A stretch of DNA of 64,000 nucleotides from NCBI RefSeq assembly GCF_036786105.1, contig NZ_DAIQRQ010000010.1, positions 1-64,000 of the forward strand. The letters run 5' to 3'. This document shows, piece by piece, positions 1 to 8,011 of this stretch (the first letter of the stretch is position 1; the number at the start of each line of letters is the position of its first letter). The notes below the pieces were generated by a model that was given only the letters and a program-made list of their open reading frames with translations, made no database searches and was not told the origin of the DNA. Source of the DNA: Ohtaekwangia sp036786105. GTDB taxonomy: Bacteria; Bacteroidota; Bacteroidia; Cytophagales; Cyclobacteriaceae. The translations under genes were made by a program, and so were the position numbers.

Positions 1-10
1 GAGTTGAGAT

Positions 11-895
11 ATGAAGCGTAATCAATTTATAAAGTCTATAGTAACAGGAACAATCGGTATGACAACATTATCATCTTTCAGAGAATTTGCCAGTTCTCTA
101 CCCGAGCAGGATCATTTGATGCCTGTGATGTTTGTAGGCCACGGTTCGCCTATGAATGGTATTGAAGATACAGAGTTTAGTCGCAGGTGGAAGCAGATGG
201 CGAAGGAGATTCCTGTGCCCAAAGCTGTGTTGGTAGTGTCGGCACACTGGTTTACAAGAGGCACTAAAATTACCGCGATGGACTTCCCTGAAACGATACA
301 TGACTTCGGTGGTTTTCCGCAAGCGTTGTTTGATGTACAATATCCGGCACCGGGTAGTCCGGCCTTGGCAAAAGAAACGGCATCGTTGATTCATTCTGCG
401 AATGTTGAGCTCGACCACGACTGGGGGCTTGACCATGGAACGTGGACGATTGTACGACACATGTATCCGGAGGCAACTATACCAGTGCTGCAGCTCAGCA
501 TTGACTATACCAAAGCTCCACAGTATCACTATGAGCTGGCCAAAGAACTTTATGTACTCCGTAAGAAAGGCGTACTCATCATGGGCAGCGGCAACATGGT
601 GCATAACCTCAGGCTTGCTGCGTGGGACAGAATAAACGACCCGGAGTATGCTTACGATTGGACTGCGACCATCAACGATAAATTCAAAACGCTGATCAAG
701 GCAGGCGATCATAAAGCACTGATGAACTACCCTGCATTGGGAAAAGAAGCTATGCTGGCAATTCCCACACCGGAGCACTACCTGCCATTGATCTATATAC
801 TGGGCTTGAAAGACGACCGTAACGATGGTATATCGATCTTCAATGATAAAGCTTTGGCAGGTTCATTAACCATGACTTCGGTTAAATTCGGTTAG
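11..895 (+). CDS. ygiD: LigB-family extradiol dioxygenase (YgiD-like, 4,5-DOPA dioxygenase type)
   Basis: A 294-residue protein of the class III extradiol dioxygenase family. The likely metal-binding histidines are visible: H44 in GHGSPMNG, H79 in SAHW, H198 in NMVHNL and H256 in PEHYLP, the pattern of E. coli YgiD, which opens the ring of DOPA and binds zinc. The family role in non-plant bacteria is unclear, so the natural substrate is inferred only. Residues 1-30 look like an export leader (KR followed by a short hydrophobic run) not present in E. coli YgiD, so the protein may be exported, possibly by Tat. The ATG lies just inside the window edge; its promoter is outside. The esterase gene follows after 2 bases, suggesting a two-gene operon. 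Confidence 0.9.
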   Translation: MKRNQFIKSIVTGTIGMTTLSSFREFASSLPEQDHLMPVMFVGHGSPMNGIEDTEFSRRWKQMAKEIPVPKAVLVVSAHWFTRGTKITAMDFPETIHDFGGFPQALFDVQYPAPGSPALAKETASLIHSANVELDHDWGLDHGTWTIVRHMYPEATIPVLQLSIDYTKAPQYHYELAKELYVLRKKGVLIMGSGNMVHNLRLAAWDRINDPEYAYDWTATINDKFKTLIKAGDHKALMNYPALGKEAMLAIPTPEHYLPLIYILGLKDDRNDGISIFNDKALAGSLTMTSVKFG

Positions 896-897
896 CC

Positions 898-1626
898 ATG
901 CATGCTGCGTGGTTCATCGTTGCGATCAGTTGTTATTTTACAACCTGTGCGAACATGACAAGTACATCTGTAAATAAAAGCAATATCTCTTCCAACAATC
1001 TCTCACTGCATTACCTGGTGAGAGAACCGAAGGTGAAAACCGCGAAGCACAAAGCCATAATACTATTACACGGTGTTGGCAGTAACGAGCAGGATTTGTT
1101 CAGCCTGGCGGATCACTTGCCTGATAGCTACTACGTGATCGCTGCACGTGGTCCATTTACGTTGAGTGCCGGCCGATATGCCTGGTATAATGTTGACTTC
1201 TCAACCGGGAAACCGGTTATCAATGCAGAGCAGGAGGTATCGAGCAGAGCCGTGATCAAACAATTTGTTGCCCAGGTAAAGCAAAAATATACACTCGATG
1301 AAATATACCTGGGTGGCTTCAGTCAGGGTGCTATTATGAGCTATAGCGTAGGACTAAGCAACCCGGAAGAAGTTAACGGTATTATTGCGCTGAGTGGGAG
1401 AGTGCTGGAGCAAACGCAACAGGTAGTTGTCCGCAACGAAGCATTGTCGCAACTGCGGATATTTATAGCGCATGGCACGCACGATGGCACATTGCCTGTA
1501 CATTATGCACGGCAGGCGCAGGCATTTCTGCAAACGCTTCATGTTCCGTTAACCTATCATGAGTATAACATGGGCCATCAGGTCATTGGTGAGGTAATAC
1601 AGGACTTAATACACTGGCTTCCGTAG
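898..1626 (+). CDS. Alpha/beta hydrolase, phospholipase/carboxylesterase family
   Basis: A 242-residue serine hydrolase of the carboxylesterase type (Abhydrolase_2, YpfH-like). The oxyanion-hole HG appears at residues 58-59, the nucleophile elbow GFSQG places the catalytic serine at S142, the acid is D196 in HGTHDGTLP, and the histidine is H227 in MGHQV. The first 20 residues are hydrophobic and could be a secretion signal; a Cys at residue 17 is not in a good lipobox. It begins 2 bases after the dioxygenase stop and is probably co-transcribed with it. Substrate is not predictable from sequence; small acyl esters are typical for the family. Confidence 0.85.
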   Translation: MHAAWFIVAISCYFTTCANMTSTSVNKSNISSNNLSLHYLVREPKVKTAKHKAIILLHGVGSNEQDLFSLADHLPDSYYVIAARGPFTLSAGRYAWYNVDFSTGKPVINAEQEVSSRAVIKQFVAQVKQKYTLDEIYLGGFSQGAIMSYSVGLSNPEEVNGIIALSGRVLEQTQQVVVRNEALSQLRIFIAHGTHDGTLPVHYARQAQAFLQTLHVPLTYHEYNMGHQVIGEVIQDLIHWLP

Positions 1627-1980
1627 TTCTGGTATTTTTATGGATATTCCGGAGTATAAATAAATCGTGTGGTGAATCGGGATAACATAGACTCGTTGGA
1701 TAATCATCCCTTTTTATCGGTGAATCCGAAATTCCGTTAGGCGAAATGTATCGTAAGATTTTTGAAAAATATTTAGGAGTTTTACTGATCTCGTGAATAT
1801 AAAAAAGAAGCACCTTTTTAGAACGTTCGACAACGATTGAGATTAAGTTTTTATATGAGCACCCGCCAATTATGGAGTACCAGAAGTATAGATATACTCA
1901 TGCTATTGGTGGTAAGGATTCAAATGCAGTTGATTTAATATATTCGCGCCCTGAAAATGTGAGTGATATTTTTTTGAGCT
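1627..1980. other. Intergenic region, no gene recognised
   Basis: An AT-rich stretch of 354 bases. An open frame on the plus strand from 1872 overlaps the next gene and has no recognisable protein character. I see no RNA gene. No clear TTTG/TAnnTTTG promoter was found for the following small membrane protein. Confidence 0.5.
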
Positions 1981-2364
1981 ATGAATCTGAATTTTTACAA
2001 TTTTTTGTTCTACTGTTATTATTCATTGTTTACATCGGCCAAGAGAAAAGAAGCTATGGATCACATCCTGGCGAGTCTCTTACTATCGGTTATCATCTCC
2101 TTTAATCTGCTGGCACTCATATCATTTACAGATGTTTTTAGCGAAGTATACGAGATGCTGTCATTGTCAATACCCGTGTTGGTGCTTTTTATTGTGAGTT
2201 ACACGGCTCACTGGTGCTACTTCATCAGCACCGACCGGTATCAGCGAATCATAAAAAAATATGAACATCGCGAAGGCAACAAGAAAGTATACAGTGTACT
2301 GGCCATTGTGCTCACCACGTTTACACTGGCACTTTTCTGGATCAGTGGTGTGCACGTTGCATAG
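1981..2364 (+). CDS. Small integral membrane protein, function unknown
   Basis: A 127-residue protein with about three membrane segments (near residues 28-50, 58-80 and 100-125) joined by short charged loops. The start, with N, F and Y runs before the first lysine cluster, resembles small Bacteroidota membrane proteins I have seen annotated as hypothetical. No domain with a known function is recognised. It stands alone, converging with the cold-shock gene on the other strand. The chosen ATG is the first in frame; a start at residue 26 (MDHIL) is also possible. Confidence 0.6.
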   Translation: MNLNFYNFLFYCYYSLFTSAKRKEAMDHILASLLLSVIISFNLLALISFTDVFSEVYEMLSLSIPVLVLFIVSYTAHWCYFISTDRYQRIIKKYEHREGNKKVYSVLAIVLTTFTLALFWISGVHVA

Positions 2365-2461
2365 CAGGGAGCCTCTGCCTGCCAGGGTGTGAGGTGAGTG
2401 TTGGCGGAGTGGTGTTTGCTTGCTCCGGTACTCGTTATGCGGCGTTCTTATGCCGTTAATG

Positions 2462-2505
2462 GTTACAAGTTATACGCTGACGGACTCTTACGGATAACCT
2501 GTAAC
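2462..2505. repeat. TAACGG-word inverted repeat between convergent genes
   Basis: Two 12-base arms at 2462-2473 and 2494-2505 are complementary with one mismatch (GTTACAAGTTAT against ATAACCTGTAAC), and a further ACGGATAAC copy follows. It lies between the ends of a plus-strand and a minus-strand gene, so a bidirectional terminator is plausible, but there is no strong T tract. The same words recur near 11.4, 23.0, 25.4, 31.8, 37.0, 40.4 and 43.1 kb. Confidence 0.7.
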
Positions 2506-2525
2506 GGATAACGTATGGCGTTCTG

Positions 2526-2960
2526 CTAAATTTTCCTTACGGCCACTGCATTCAATCCCCTCGGGCCGTTTTCTGTTTCAAAGGAAACAAAGTCATTTTC
2601 TTTGACAGAAACGTTTAGTGCAGTGGTATGTACAAAAATACTTTCCTGTGTCTGCAGGTCTTTAATGAAGCCATAGCCCTTGGATACATTAAAATAGCTA
2701 ACGCGTCCCTTTCGGATAGTAATCGCTGCGTCTTCCATGTTTCGTGCTCCAATAACTATATCGCTTTCATTAACAACTTTTTTTCGGGAGGGATCCGGAG
2801 GTGTTGATGAAATGTTTCCATTCTCATCCACATAAGCCATCATATCTTCCAATGATCCACTTTTTGCATTGGCTTTGCGTTCAGCCTTGCGTTCTTCTTT
2901 CTCTTTTTTCTTTTCAAGTTTTTTCTTTTCCTTCTCGCGCTTACCAAATGTTCCTGCCAT
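2526..2960 (-). CDS. Cold-shock domain protein with charged N-terminal extension
   Basis: A 144-residue RNA/DNA-binding protein. The cold-shock fold covers about residues 82-144, with the RNP1-like KGYGFI at 94-99 and the RNP2-like IFVH at 108-111. The first 30 residues are almost entirely K, E and R and form a likely helix; residues 31-80 are a polar linker. This layout, tail first and CSD last, is common in Bacteroidota CspA relatives and suggests a role in RNA chaperoning or cold/stress adaptation. It follows a small unknown gene by 16 bases on the same strand, so the two are probably co-transcribed. Confidence 0.9.
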   Translation of the reverse strand: MAGTFGKREKEKKKLEKKKEKEERKAERKANAKSGSLEDMMAYVDENGNISSTPPDPSRKKVVNESDIVIGARNMEDAAITIRKGRVSYFNVSKGYGFIKDLQTQESIFVHTTALNVSVKENDFVSFETENGPRGLNAVAVRKI

Positions 2961-2976
2961 ATATATTTACTTAGGG

Positions 2977-3303
2977 TTAATTTATTTTTTGAATGTGTAG
3001 AATAAATTGCTTGTCCATAGAAAACCGAAATGTTGCATCGGCAATCAACTCACTCGCTTTGCGCGAAAGCTGTAGTATCTCCCACAAATCCTGAGCAACA
3101 GCACTGTCTTTTAAACCACTGGTTGCTTTCCCTGCTGATACTTCCAGCGAAAAACTGAATGCACCTTTACTGGTTGGATTCAGAGCCTTAAACTCATGAT
3201 GTGAGAGTTGGTATGATTGAGATTCATCCGCGGCATCAATCATCATTTTTAAAATGGCAGGTCTGTATTTACTCCAGATCGAAACATAAATTCTTACAAG
3301 CAT
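2977..3303 (-). CDS. Conserved-type hypothetical protein, 108 aa
   Basis: A soluble 108-residue protein, no signal peptide or membrane segment. It reads like a compact alpha/beta protein (aromatic IYVSIWSKYRP start, then SYQLSHHEF and an all-polar helix near the C terminus). I do not recognise the family. Its only context is the cold-shock gene 16 bases downstream on the same strand, which suggests joint transcription and perhaps a stress role (inference). Confidence 0.6.
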   Translation of the reverse strand: MLVRIYVSIWSKYRPAILKMMIDAADESQSYQLSHHEFKALNPTSKGAFSFSLEVSAGKATSGLKDSAVAQDLWEILQLSRKASELIADATFRFSMDKQFILHIQKIN

Positions 3304-4131
3304 ATTCGAGTGATTTTTCGTTTTCGGTTATAATTAATACAAGTGCTATTGACAATCATAATGGCATAAGTGGCTCACATGGGTCTCGTTAATAGTATAC
3401 TTTGCTGGCTTGCCATTCTTGCCTTTCACATCTTTCATCGTTGAATGCAGTATAAATGATATGCTTTTGTGTAATTGTTTACACGAATAACATACGCCAT
3501 GTATTACTGAACCTGCTAAATCGCCAATTGCCTTGTTGAAAATAAGCTATTGCTTTGCCAAAATTAGTGACGCTCGTTAACTCATTTATGAAGCGTATTC
3601 TCATTCATTGCTTTAATAAAGCTTTTTTGATTAATCTGCTTTATTAAAAAGAATGTTCCAGGAGCTTATCGGAGTGCTTAATTGATGGACTAGGTTCTTC
3701 GAACGGCTGACAGAATGGATTAATAAAGTAGTCCAAAGGTAATCATATTCCCGTATAATCAACTATGCGTGTCATCACACTTGCTGGCTGATTGGCATTG
3801 AAATAGGAATTGTTATATTGATTAGTTACTTTTGTAACATCAATTGCGGAAAAATTAATTCACTGCTTCTGGTTCTGCCAACCGTAGTCTCTTAAAATCT
3901 CCACAGTTATTGGCAGTATAACTCATCCTGTTAAACTTATATCAATAGTCTGCTACTGCATAGGTTGTGAGTTTTTACTTCCTTACAGTATAATATTAAG
4001 GCTAAAAGAGCGATAAGATGTACGTTATGCCAGCAATTGGCAGAATGCAAGTCTTTGTGAAAGTATTGTGTAACTGGTTGCTATATCTCATGTTGATAGA
4101 ACAAATTTCTATGTAATCCTCAAAATTTTGT
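3304..4131. other. Long AT-rich intergenic region upstream of the sigma factor
   Basis: 828 bases with no convincing gene on either strand. It holds an 11-bp AT-rich hairpin at 3612-3622/3638-3648 and an exact -7-type box TACTTTTG at 3827-3834, though no TTTG lies 18-20 bases upstream of it and the next start is about 300 bases away. A short minus-strand frame at 4002-4295 overlaps the sigma gene and is probably chance. The length leaves room for a small RNA or a long leader, which cannot be decided here. Confidence 0.5.
3612..3648. other. AT-rich 11-bp hairpin
   Basis: The arms 3612-3622 (TTTAATAAAGC) and 3638-3648 (GCTTTATTAAA) are perfectly complementary around a 15-base T-rich loop. It is isolated in the gap between the divergent 108-aa gene and the sigma gene. 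It could be a terminator of an unannotated transcript or a protein-binding palindrome. Confidence 0.4.
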
Positions 4132-4995
4132 ATGAAACAACTAACGATCGCCAAACAGATTACCAATCGTGAAGCACAGTCACTCGACAAATATCTTGCG
4201 GAGATAGGTAAAGTCGATTTGATTACACCCAATATGGAGGTAGAGCTGACAAAGAGAATCCGTGCGGGCGATACGGTTGCATTGGAAAAACTCACGAAGG
4301 CAAATCTCCGCTTTGTTGTTTCGGTGGCAAAGCAATATCAGAATCGTGGGTTGTCATTAAATGATTTGATTAACGAGGGAAATATAGGTTTGATAAAAGC
4401 AGGACAGCGGTTTGATGAAACGCGCGGGTTTAAATTTATTTCATACGCAGTCTGGTGGATACGTCAATCCATTATTCAGGCGCTGGCAGAGCAGTCGAGA
4501 ATTGTTCGATTGCCCCTGAATCGTGTCGGCTCCCTAAGCAAAATGTCGAAGATGTTTTCAACGTTAGAACAGCAGTTTCAGCGCGAGCCATCATCAGAAG
4601 AACTTGCACAAGCGCTTGATGTAAGCGTAGAAACAATTGATGATAACTACTCGGTATCAGCAAAGCAGGTTTCTATGGATACACCGTTTCAAAATAATGA
4701 AGAAGCTTCGTTGTTAGATGTGATGGTCGATAAAGATTCGCACCAGCCAGATGACTCTTTAATGGCTAATTCTCTCAGGCAGGAAGTTAGATTGGCACTA
4801 TCGCAGCTTCAAAAAAGAGAAGCACAGGTTCTCACGCTTCACTATGGCCTTAACGGGCAACAACCGTTAAGCCTGGAAGAGATATCTCACAGGTTCAAAC
4901 TTACCAGGGAGCGCGTCAGGCAGATAAAAGAACGAGCCGTACAACATTTAAGAAAGTCTGGCAATATTAATCAATTACTTACCTACCTGGGTTGA
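4132..4995 (+). CDS. RNA polymerase sigma-70 factor, RpoD-type, divergent
   Basis: A 287-residue primary-type sigma factor, the usual length of Bacteroidota RpoD, which lack region 1.1. Region 1.2 starts at QSLDKYL near residue 20; region 2 has the core-binding and -10-recognition stretch ending VWWIRQSI; region 3 has NRVGSL; region 4.2 has LTRERVRQIKERA before the terminal YLG. From memory of the phylum consensus it differs at normally fixed places: KAGQRFDE where AAQRFDE is usual, many changes in regions 3 and 4.1, and an HLRKSGNINQ tail. I therefore read it as a second, RpoD-like paralogue rather than the housekeeping factor. Neighbours are RNA-binding proteins (CSD, RRM). Confidence 0.85.
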   Translation: MKQLTIAKQITNREAQSLDKYLAEIGKVDLITPNMEVELTKRIRAGDTVALEKLTKANLRFVVSVAKQYQNRGLSLNDLINEGNIGLIKAGQRFDETRGFKFISYAVWWIRQSIIQALAEQSRIVRLPLNRVGSLSKMSKMFSTLEQQFQREPSSEELAQALDVSVETIDDNYSVSAKQVSMDTPFQNNEEASLLDVMVDKDSHQPDDSLMANSLRQEVRLALSQLQKREAQVLTLHYGLNGQQPLSLEEISHRFKLTRERVRQIKERAVQHLRKSGNINQLLTYLG

Positions 4996-5201
4996 TATCG
5001 CTCTGCACAAGGTATTCAAGAGATATATATGAATTTACTTACAAAAGCCAATTAAGTTGGCTACCTTATTAGCATAATAGACACAGCTGCTCCGTTATTT
5101 GTAAATGCCGCCTCTTCCATAAGACCTCATTCGCTAATACCCACCCATCTGATTGTCTAACGAATTAAAATAACAGTTTCAAATTTTTAAAAATCAAACA
5201 A

Positions 5202-5525
5202 ATGAACATTTACGTAGCAAACATTCCCTTTAAGGCATCAGAAGATGAGTTAAGAGAATTATTTCAGGAACATGGCGATGTAACTTCCGTGAAAATCGTT
5301 TTTGACAAATTGACAAATCGGAGCCGTGGCTTTGGGTTTGTGGAAATGAGCGATGGTGCTTCAGCGAAGGATGCTATCAATGAACTTAACGGGTATAATT
5401 TTCTTGGAAAAGACCTGGTAGTGAATGAAGCCCGACCAAGGACGGATTCTCCCAGAAGTGGCGGATTTGGCAATGGAAATCGCAGTAAATTTGGTGATCG
5501 CGATAGTTACAATAAAAAATGGTAA
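5202..5525 (+). CDS. RRM-domain RNA-binding protein
   Basis: A 107-residue single RNA-recognition-motif protein. RNP2 is IYVANI at residues 3-8 and RNP1 is RGFGFVEM at about 43-50, both with the RNA-stacking aromatics in place. The C-terminal tail (about residues 80-107) is rich in G, R, S, N and D, the flexible tail seen in cyanobacterial Rbp and Bacteroidota RRM proteins, which are often cold-induced. It lies 200 bases after the sigma gene and is closed by a strong terminator, so it is probably a separate transcript or the last gene of that unit. Confidence 0.92.
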   Translation: MNIYVANIPFKASEDELRELFQEHGDVTSVKIVFDKLTNRSRGFGFVEMSDGASAKDAINELNGYNFLGKDLVVNEARPRTDSPRSGGFGNGNRSKFGDRDSYNKKW

Positions 5526-5543
5526 GCCTTTAAAGCTTCAGTG

Positions 5544-5578
5544 AAAAACCTCCCTCAAATCCGATGGAGGTTTTTTTT
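5544..5578 (+). terminator. Rho-independent terminator of the RRM gene
   Basis: An A-tract/ACCTCC arm at 5544-5553 pairs with GGAGGTTTTT at 5566-5575, with a 12-base loop and a run of eight T. It starts 18 bases after the RRM stop codon. This is the clearest classical terminator in the first 20 kb. Confidence 0.88.
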
Positions 5579-5792
5579 ATAACCATATTTCACTTTGTCT
5601 GCTGCAAACAAAATCCAGTTGCACGAAGAACCACAAAGAAGACTGGGATTTGTTAAGATAACTATAAAAAATGTATCTTCATACCAACATTCCAGCCTGT
5701 CGCACCCCGATTGAAGTGGCCGGTTCGTCACTTCATTCCTTCTTGTTCGTTGGCATACTTTTATACTTTTTGAAACATCAACCACAAAGTAT

Positions 5793-6062
5793 ATGCACGA
5801 TATAGCATACAACCTCAACAGCGTAGAAGAGTCGTATGGCGAAAGCGGACTCACCGGTATCATTCAGATTTACGAGCGCATTGATCAGATCGCAGAATAT
5901 ATCGAGACAGAATCGGAAGCATTGAATGATTATGAAAAAGAGGAACTCAAAGATCGCATACGCAAGCTGATCGATCTGAACCACAGAATGCGCGAAGAAC
6001 TGGAGAAGCAGGAAGAAGCGCTGGTCACGGCAGCTTCGAAACTGCTGATTGTTGCCCGCTGA
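5793..6062 (+). CDS. Small coiled-coil protein, function unknown
   Basis: An 89-residue acidic, almost wholly helical protein. Residues 25-80 show heptad-like spacing (IYERIDQIAEYIE, then KEELKDRIRKLIDL and MREELEKQEEAL). No family recognised. It ends 17 bases before the ruvC end on the other strand. The opposite strand is also open here, but its translation is rich in Cys, Phe and Arg without pattern, so I chose the plus-strand frame. Confidence 0.6.
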   Translation: MHDIAYNLNSVEESYGESGLTGIIQIYERIDQIAEYIETESEALNDYEKEELKDRIRKLIDLNHRMREELEKQEEALVTAASKLLIVAR

Positions 6063-6079
6063 TCGCAAACATCCGAAGT

Positions 6080-6631
6080 TTACTTTATTCTTCCGGGATT
6101 ATCGCGGATGAAGGACTCCCATGATTTTGCTTTGGAGGATTGATCCCCTTTTTGAAAATGATGACACACCGCGACAGCCAGGGCATCCGTTGCATCGAGC
6201 AGCTTGGGTAATTCTTTGATGGAAAACAACGTCATCAGCATTTTGGCAACCTGCTCCTTGGAAGCGTTACCATTGCCGGTAACGGATTGCTTTACTTTCT
6301 TGGGTGCGTATTCTACAATCGGTATATCGCGCGAAAGCGCTGCCGACATTGCAACACCCTGGGCTCTGCCAAGCTTTAACATAGACTGCACGTTCTTACC
6401 AAAGAACGGTGCTTCCAGTGCCACTTCATCCGGGTGATACTCGTCTATAAGACTCAACACGCGATCGAATATTTTTTTGAGTTTCAGTTCGTGCCCTTCG
6501 TATTTGCTCAGGTGAATAACCCCAAACTGCAGCAAGATGATCTTTGGCTTGCGCACTTCAATAAGACCATATCCCATCACATTCGTACCCGGGTCAAGGC
6601 CAAGAATAACTTTTTCCTGAGGTTGTTTCAC
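6080..6631 (-). CDS. ruvC: Crossover junction endodeoxyribonuclease RuvC
   Basis: Holliday-junction resolvase that cuts junctions made and moved by RuvAB. The acidic catalytic residues of the RNase H-like fold are present: D in GLDPGT, E in ALEAPFF, and the pair in LLDATDALAVAVCH. No ATG precedes the conserved GLDPGT. A TTG at 6640 gives 186 residues but overlaps an exact -7-type promoter box (TACCTTTG on the minus strand, 6638-6645). The GTG at 6631 (VKQPQEK, 183 residues) is more likely and would be nearly leaderless. It stands alone, convergent with the small coiled-coil gene. Confidence 0.9.
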   Translation of the reverse strand: MKQPQEKVILGLDPGTNVMGYGLIEVRKPKIILLQFGVIHLSKYEGHELKLKKIFDRVLSLIDEYHPDEVALEAPFFGKNVQSMLKLGRAQGVAMSAALSRDIPIVEYAPKKVKQSVTGNGNASKEQVAKMLMTLFSIKELPKLLDATDALAVAVCHHFQKGDQSSKAKSWESFIRDNPGRIK

Positions 6632-6637
6632 TGGCAG

Positions 6638-6645
6638 CAAAGGTA
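6638..6645 (-). promoter_or_regulatory. Candidate -7 box of ruvC
   Basis: TACCTTTG on the minus strand matches TAnnTTTG exactly. No TTTG is visible at the usual 18-20 base distance upstream, so this is a half-match only. It argues against the TTG at 6640 as a start. Confidence 0.35.
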
Positions 6646-6826
6646 AGAGAAGAAGTGACAGCTCCCATCATCGCCGCATGGAGGTCGGATGGATAGCGTA
6701 AAATATCATACAGGATGTGGCAGCCCTGGTGCGTATACAAAATATATTCAGTATCTTTTTAGAAGTGTTAGCTTCGCAGCTACAAATCTAACACGCACGG
6801 TTGATATTTTTTGCGAGATTACTGGC

Positions 6827-7930
6827 ATGGTGCTTTTGCTTTTCCTGATGTTTGGTTCGTATGTGCTGGCGGTAGCGATGCTGTCGGTTACACTGCAGAA
6901 AGTGTTAAACAAACCGGAGCAGGAGCGAAGCGATGAAACCGTCAGCCTCTCCGTTATCATTCCCGTACGCAACGAAGAGAAAAATATACTCCCGCTGCTA
7001 AACGACCTGGAACGACAGGATGTAACCTGCGAGATCATTGTGATCGATGACCACTCTGAAGATGATACACTTCAGATCGCGAAACGCTTCATATCCACCC
7101 GACATACCGTTCATGTCATCTCTGCTACAGGCACCGGAAAGAAGCGGGTGCTTGCCGAGGCCATCGGGCAGGCAAAAGGTTCGATAATCGTTACTACCGA
7201 TGGCGATTGCCGTGTATCGCCAGGATGGCTTGCTACACTGCGCAACAGCTTTATAGATGGCAACGTAAAGATGGTTTTCGGTGGTGTAAAGATGATGCAG
7301 CATGGCGCATTCTTTCACGACCTGCAGGCCATCGAATTCGGCAGCCTCATCGGCACAGCAGCCGCTACGGCATCGGTTGGTTATCCTACCATGTGTAACG
7401 GTGCCAACCTGGCTTTTCGTAAAGCCGTATTCGAGGAGGTTCGCGGCTACGAGGGAAATGCTGCTATAGCTTCCGGTGATGATGAATTTCTGATGCGCAA
7501 GATACTGCGGCTATATCCACGCGGTATACATTTCGTAGCGCAGCGTGAAGCCGTTGTATCCACGCAACCCAATCTTACACTTCGTCAGTTTATACAGCAA
7601 CGGCTGCGGTGGGCGGGCAAGTGGCGTCACAATACATCGGTGCATACAGTGTTGTTGGCTGTGTATATCTTCGTGCTGCAAGTGCTTACCGGCATGTGCC
7701 TGGTGTTACTTTTCACAACCCATGGATTGTTGTTTCTGACAGCTGTGCTTGGTCTTGTGCTGAAAGGATTGGTTGAGTATGTTTTTCTGAAACAGGTGTG
7801 CCGGTACCTGAAGATAAAGTGGAGCCCGCCGGCTTTTATGACCTTACAGATTGTATATCCTTTCTATGTAACGGGTATAGGCCTGGTTGCCCATTTCATT
7901 CCACAACGCTGGAAGGGAAGAACGCTATAA
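6827..7930 (+). CDS. Family 2 glycosyltransferase, membrane-bound
   Basis: About 367 residues. An N-terminal membrane segment is followed by a GT-A domain: SVIIPVRNEEKN, the acidic IDDHSEDD, the DxD-type TDGDC, the acceptor-site GDDEF and the QQRLRWAGKW (Q/RxxRW) motif of processive-type GT2 enzymes. Two or three membrane helices follow. The frame is open back to 6689, but the 46 extra residues (HTGCGSPGAYTKY...) do not look like protein, so I start at the ATG at 6827, which begins the membrane anchor. Substrate unknown; a cell-surface glycan is likely. It opens a run of envelope genes on the same strand. Confidence 0.88.
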   Translation: MVLLLFLMFGSYVLAVAMLSVTLQKVLNKPEQERSDETVSLSVIIPVRNEEKNILPLLNDLERQDVTCEIIVIDDHSEDDTLQIAKRFISTRHTVHVISATGTGKKRVLAEAIGQAKGSIIVTTDGDCRVSPGWLATLRNSFIDGNVKMVFGGVKMMQHGAFFHDLQAIEFGSLIGTAAATASVGYPTMCNGANLAFRKAVFEEVRGYEGNAAIASGDDEFLMRKILRLYPRGIHFVAQREAVVSTQPNLTLRQFIQQRLRWAGKWRHNTSVHTVLLAVYIFVLQVLTGMCLVLLFTTHGLLFLTAVLGLVLKGLVEYVFLKQVCRYLKIKWSPPAFMTLQIVYPFYVTGIGLVAHFIPQRWKGRTL

Positions 7931-8011
7931 ACGATGAAAGATTGTGAAAAATGACTAGGCTTTTTTATGCCACGGGTTGACGATTTGTAATTACCTTTAC
8001 GAGTATCAGCT

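Noticed and set aside
98..778. 226-codon minus-strand frame opposite the dioxygenase gene
   Set aside because: High Cys/His/Arg content and no motif; the plus strand has intact metal-binding residues.
1872..2105. 77-codon plus-strand frame before the small membrane protein
   Set aside because: It overlaps the better frame at 1981-2364, and its sequence has no protein-like character past residue 45.
3640..3720. tRNA-like stretch (GGTTCTTCGAACGGC)
   Set aside because: It resembles a T-arm but no acceptor stem, D-arm or anticodon arm can be folded around it.
5778..6068. Minus-strand frame opposite the small coiled-coil gene
   Set aside because: Composition is Phe/Cys/Arg-rich and irregular, while the plus strand shows heptads and normal codon use. 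Some doubt remains because neither strand has a known family.
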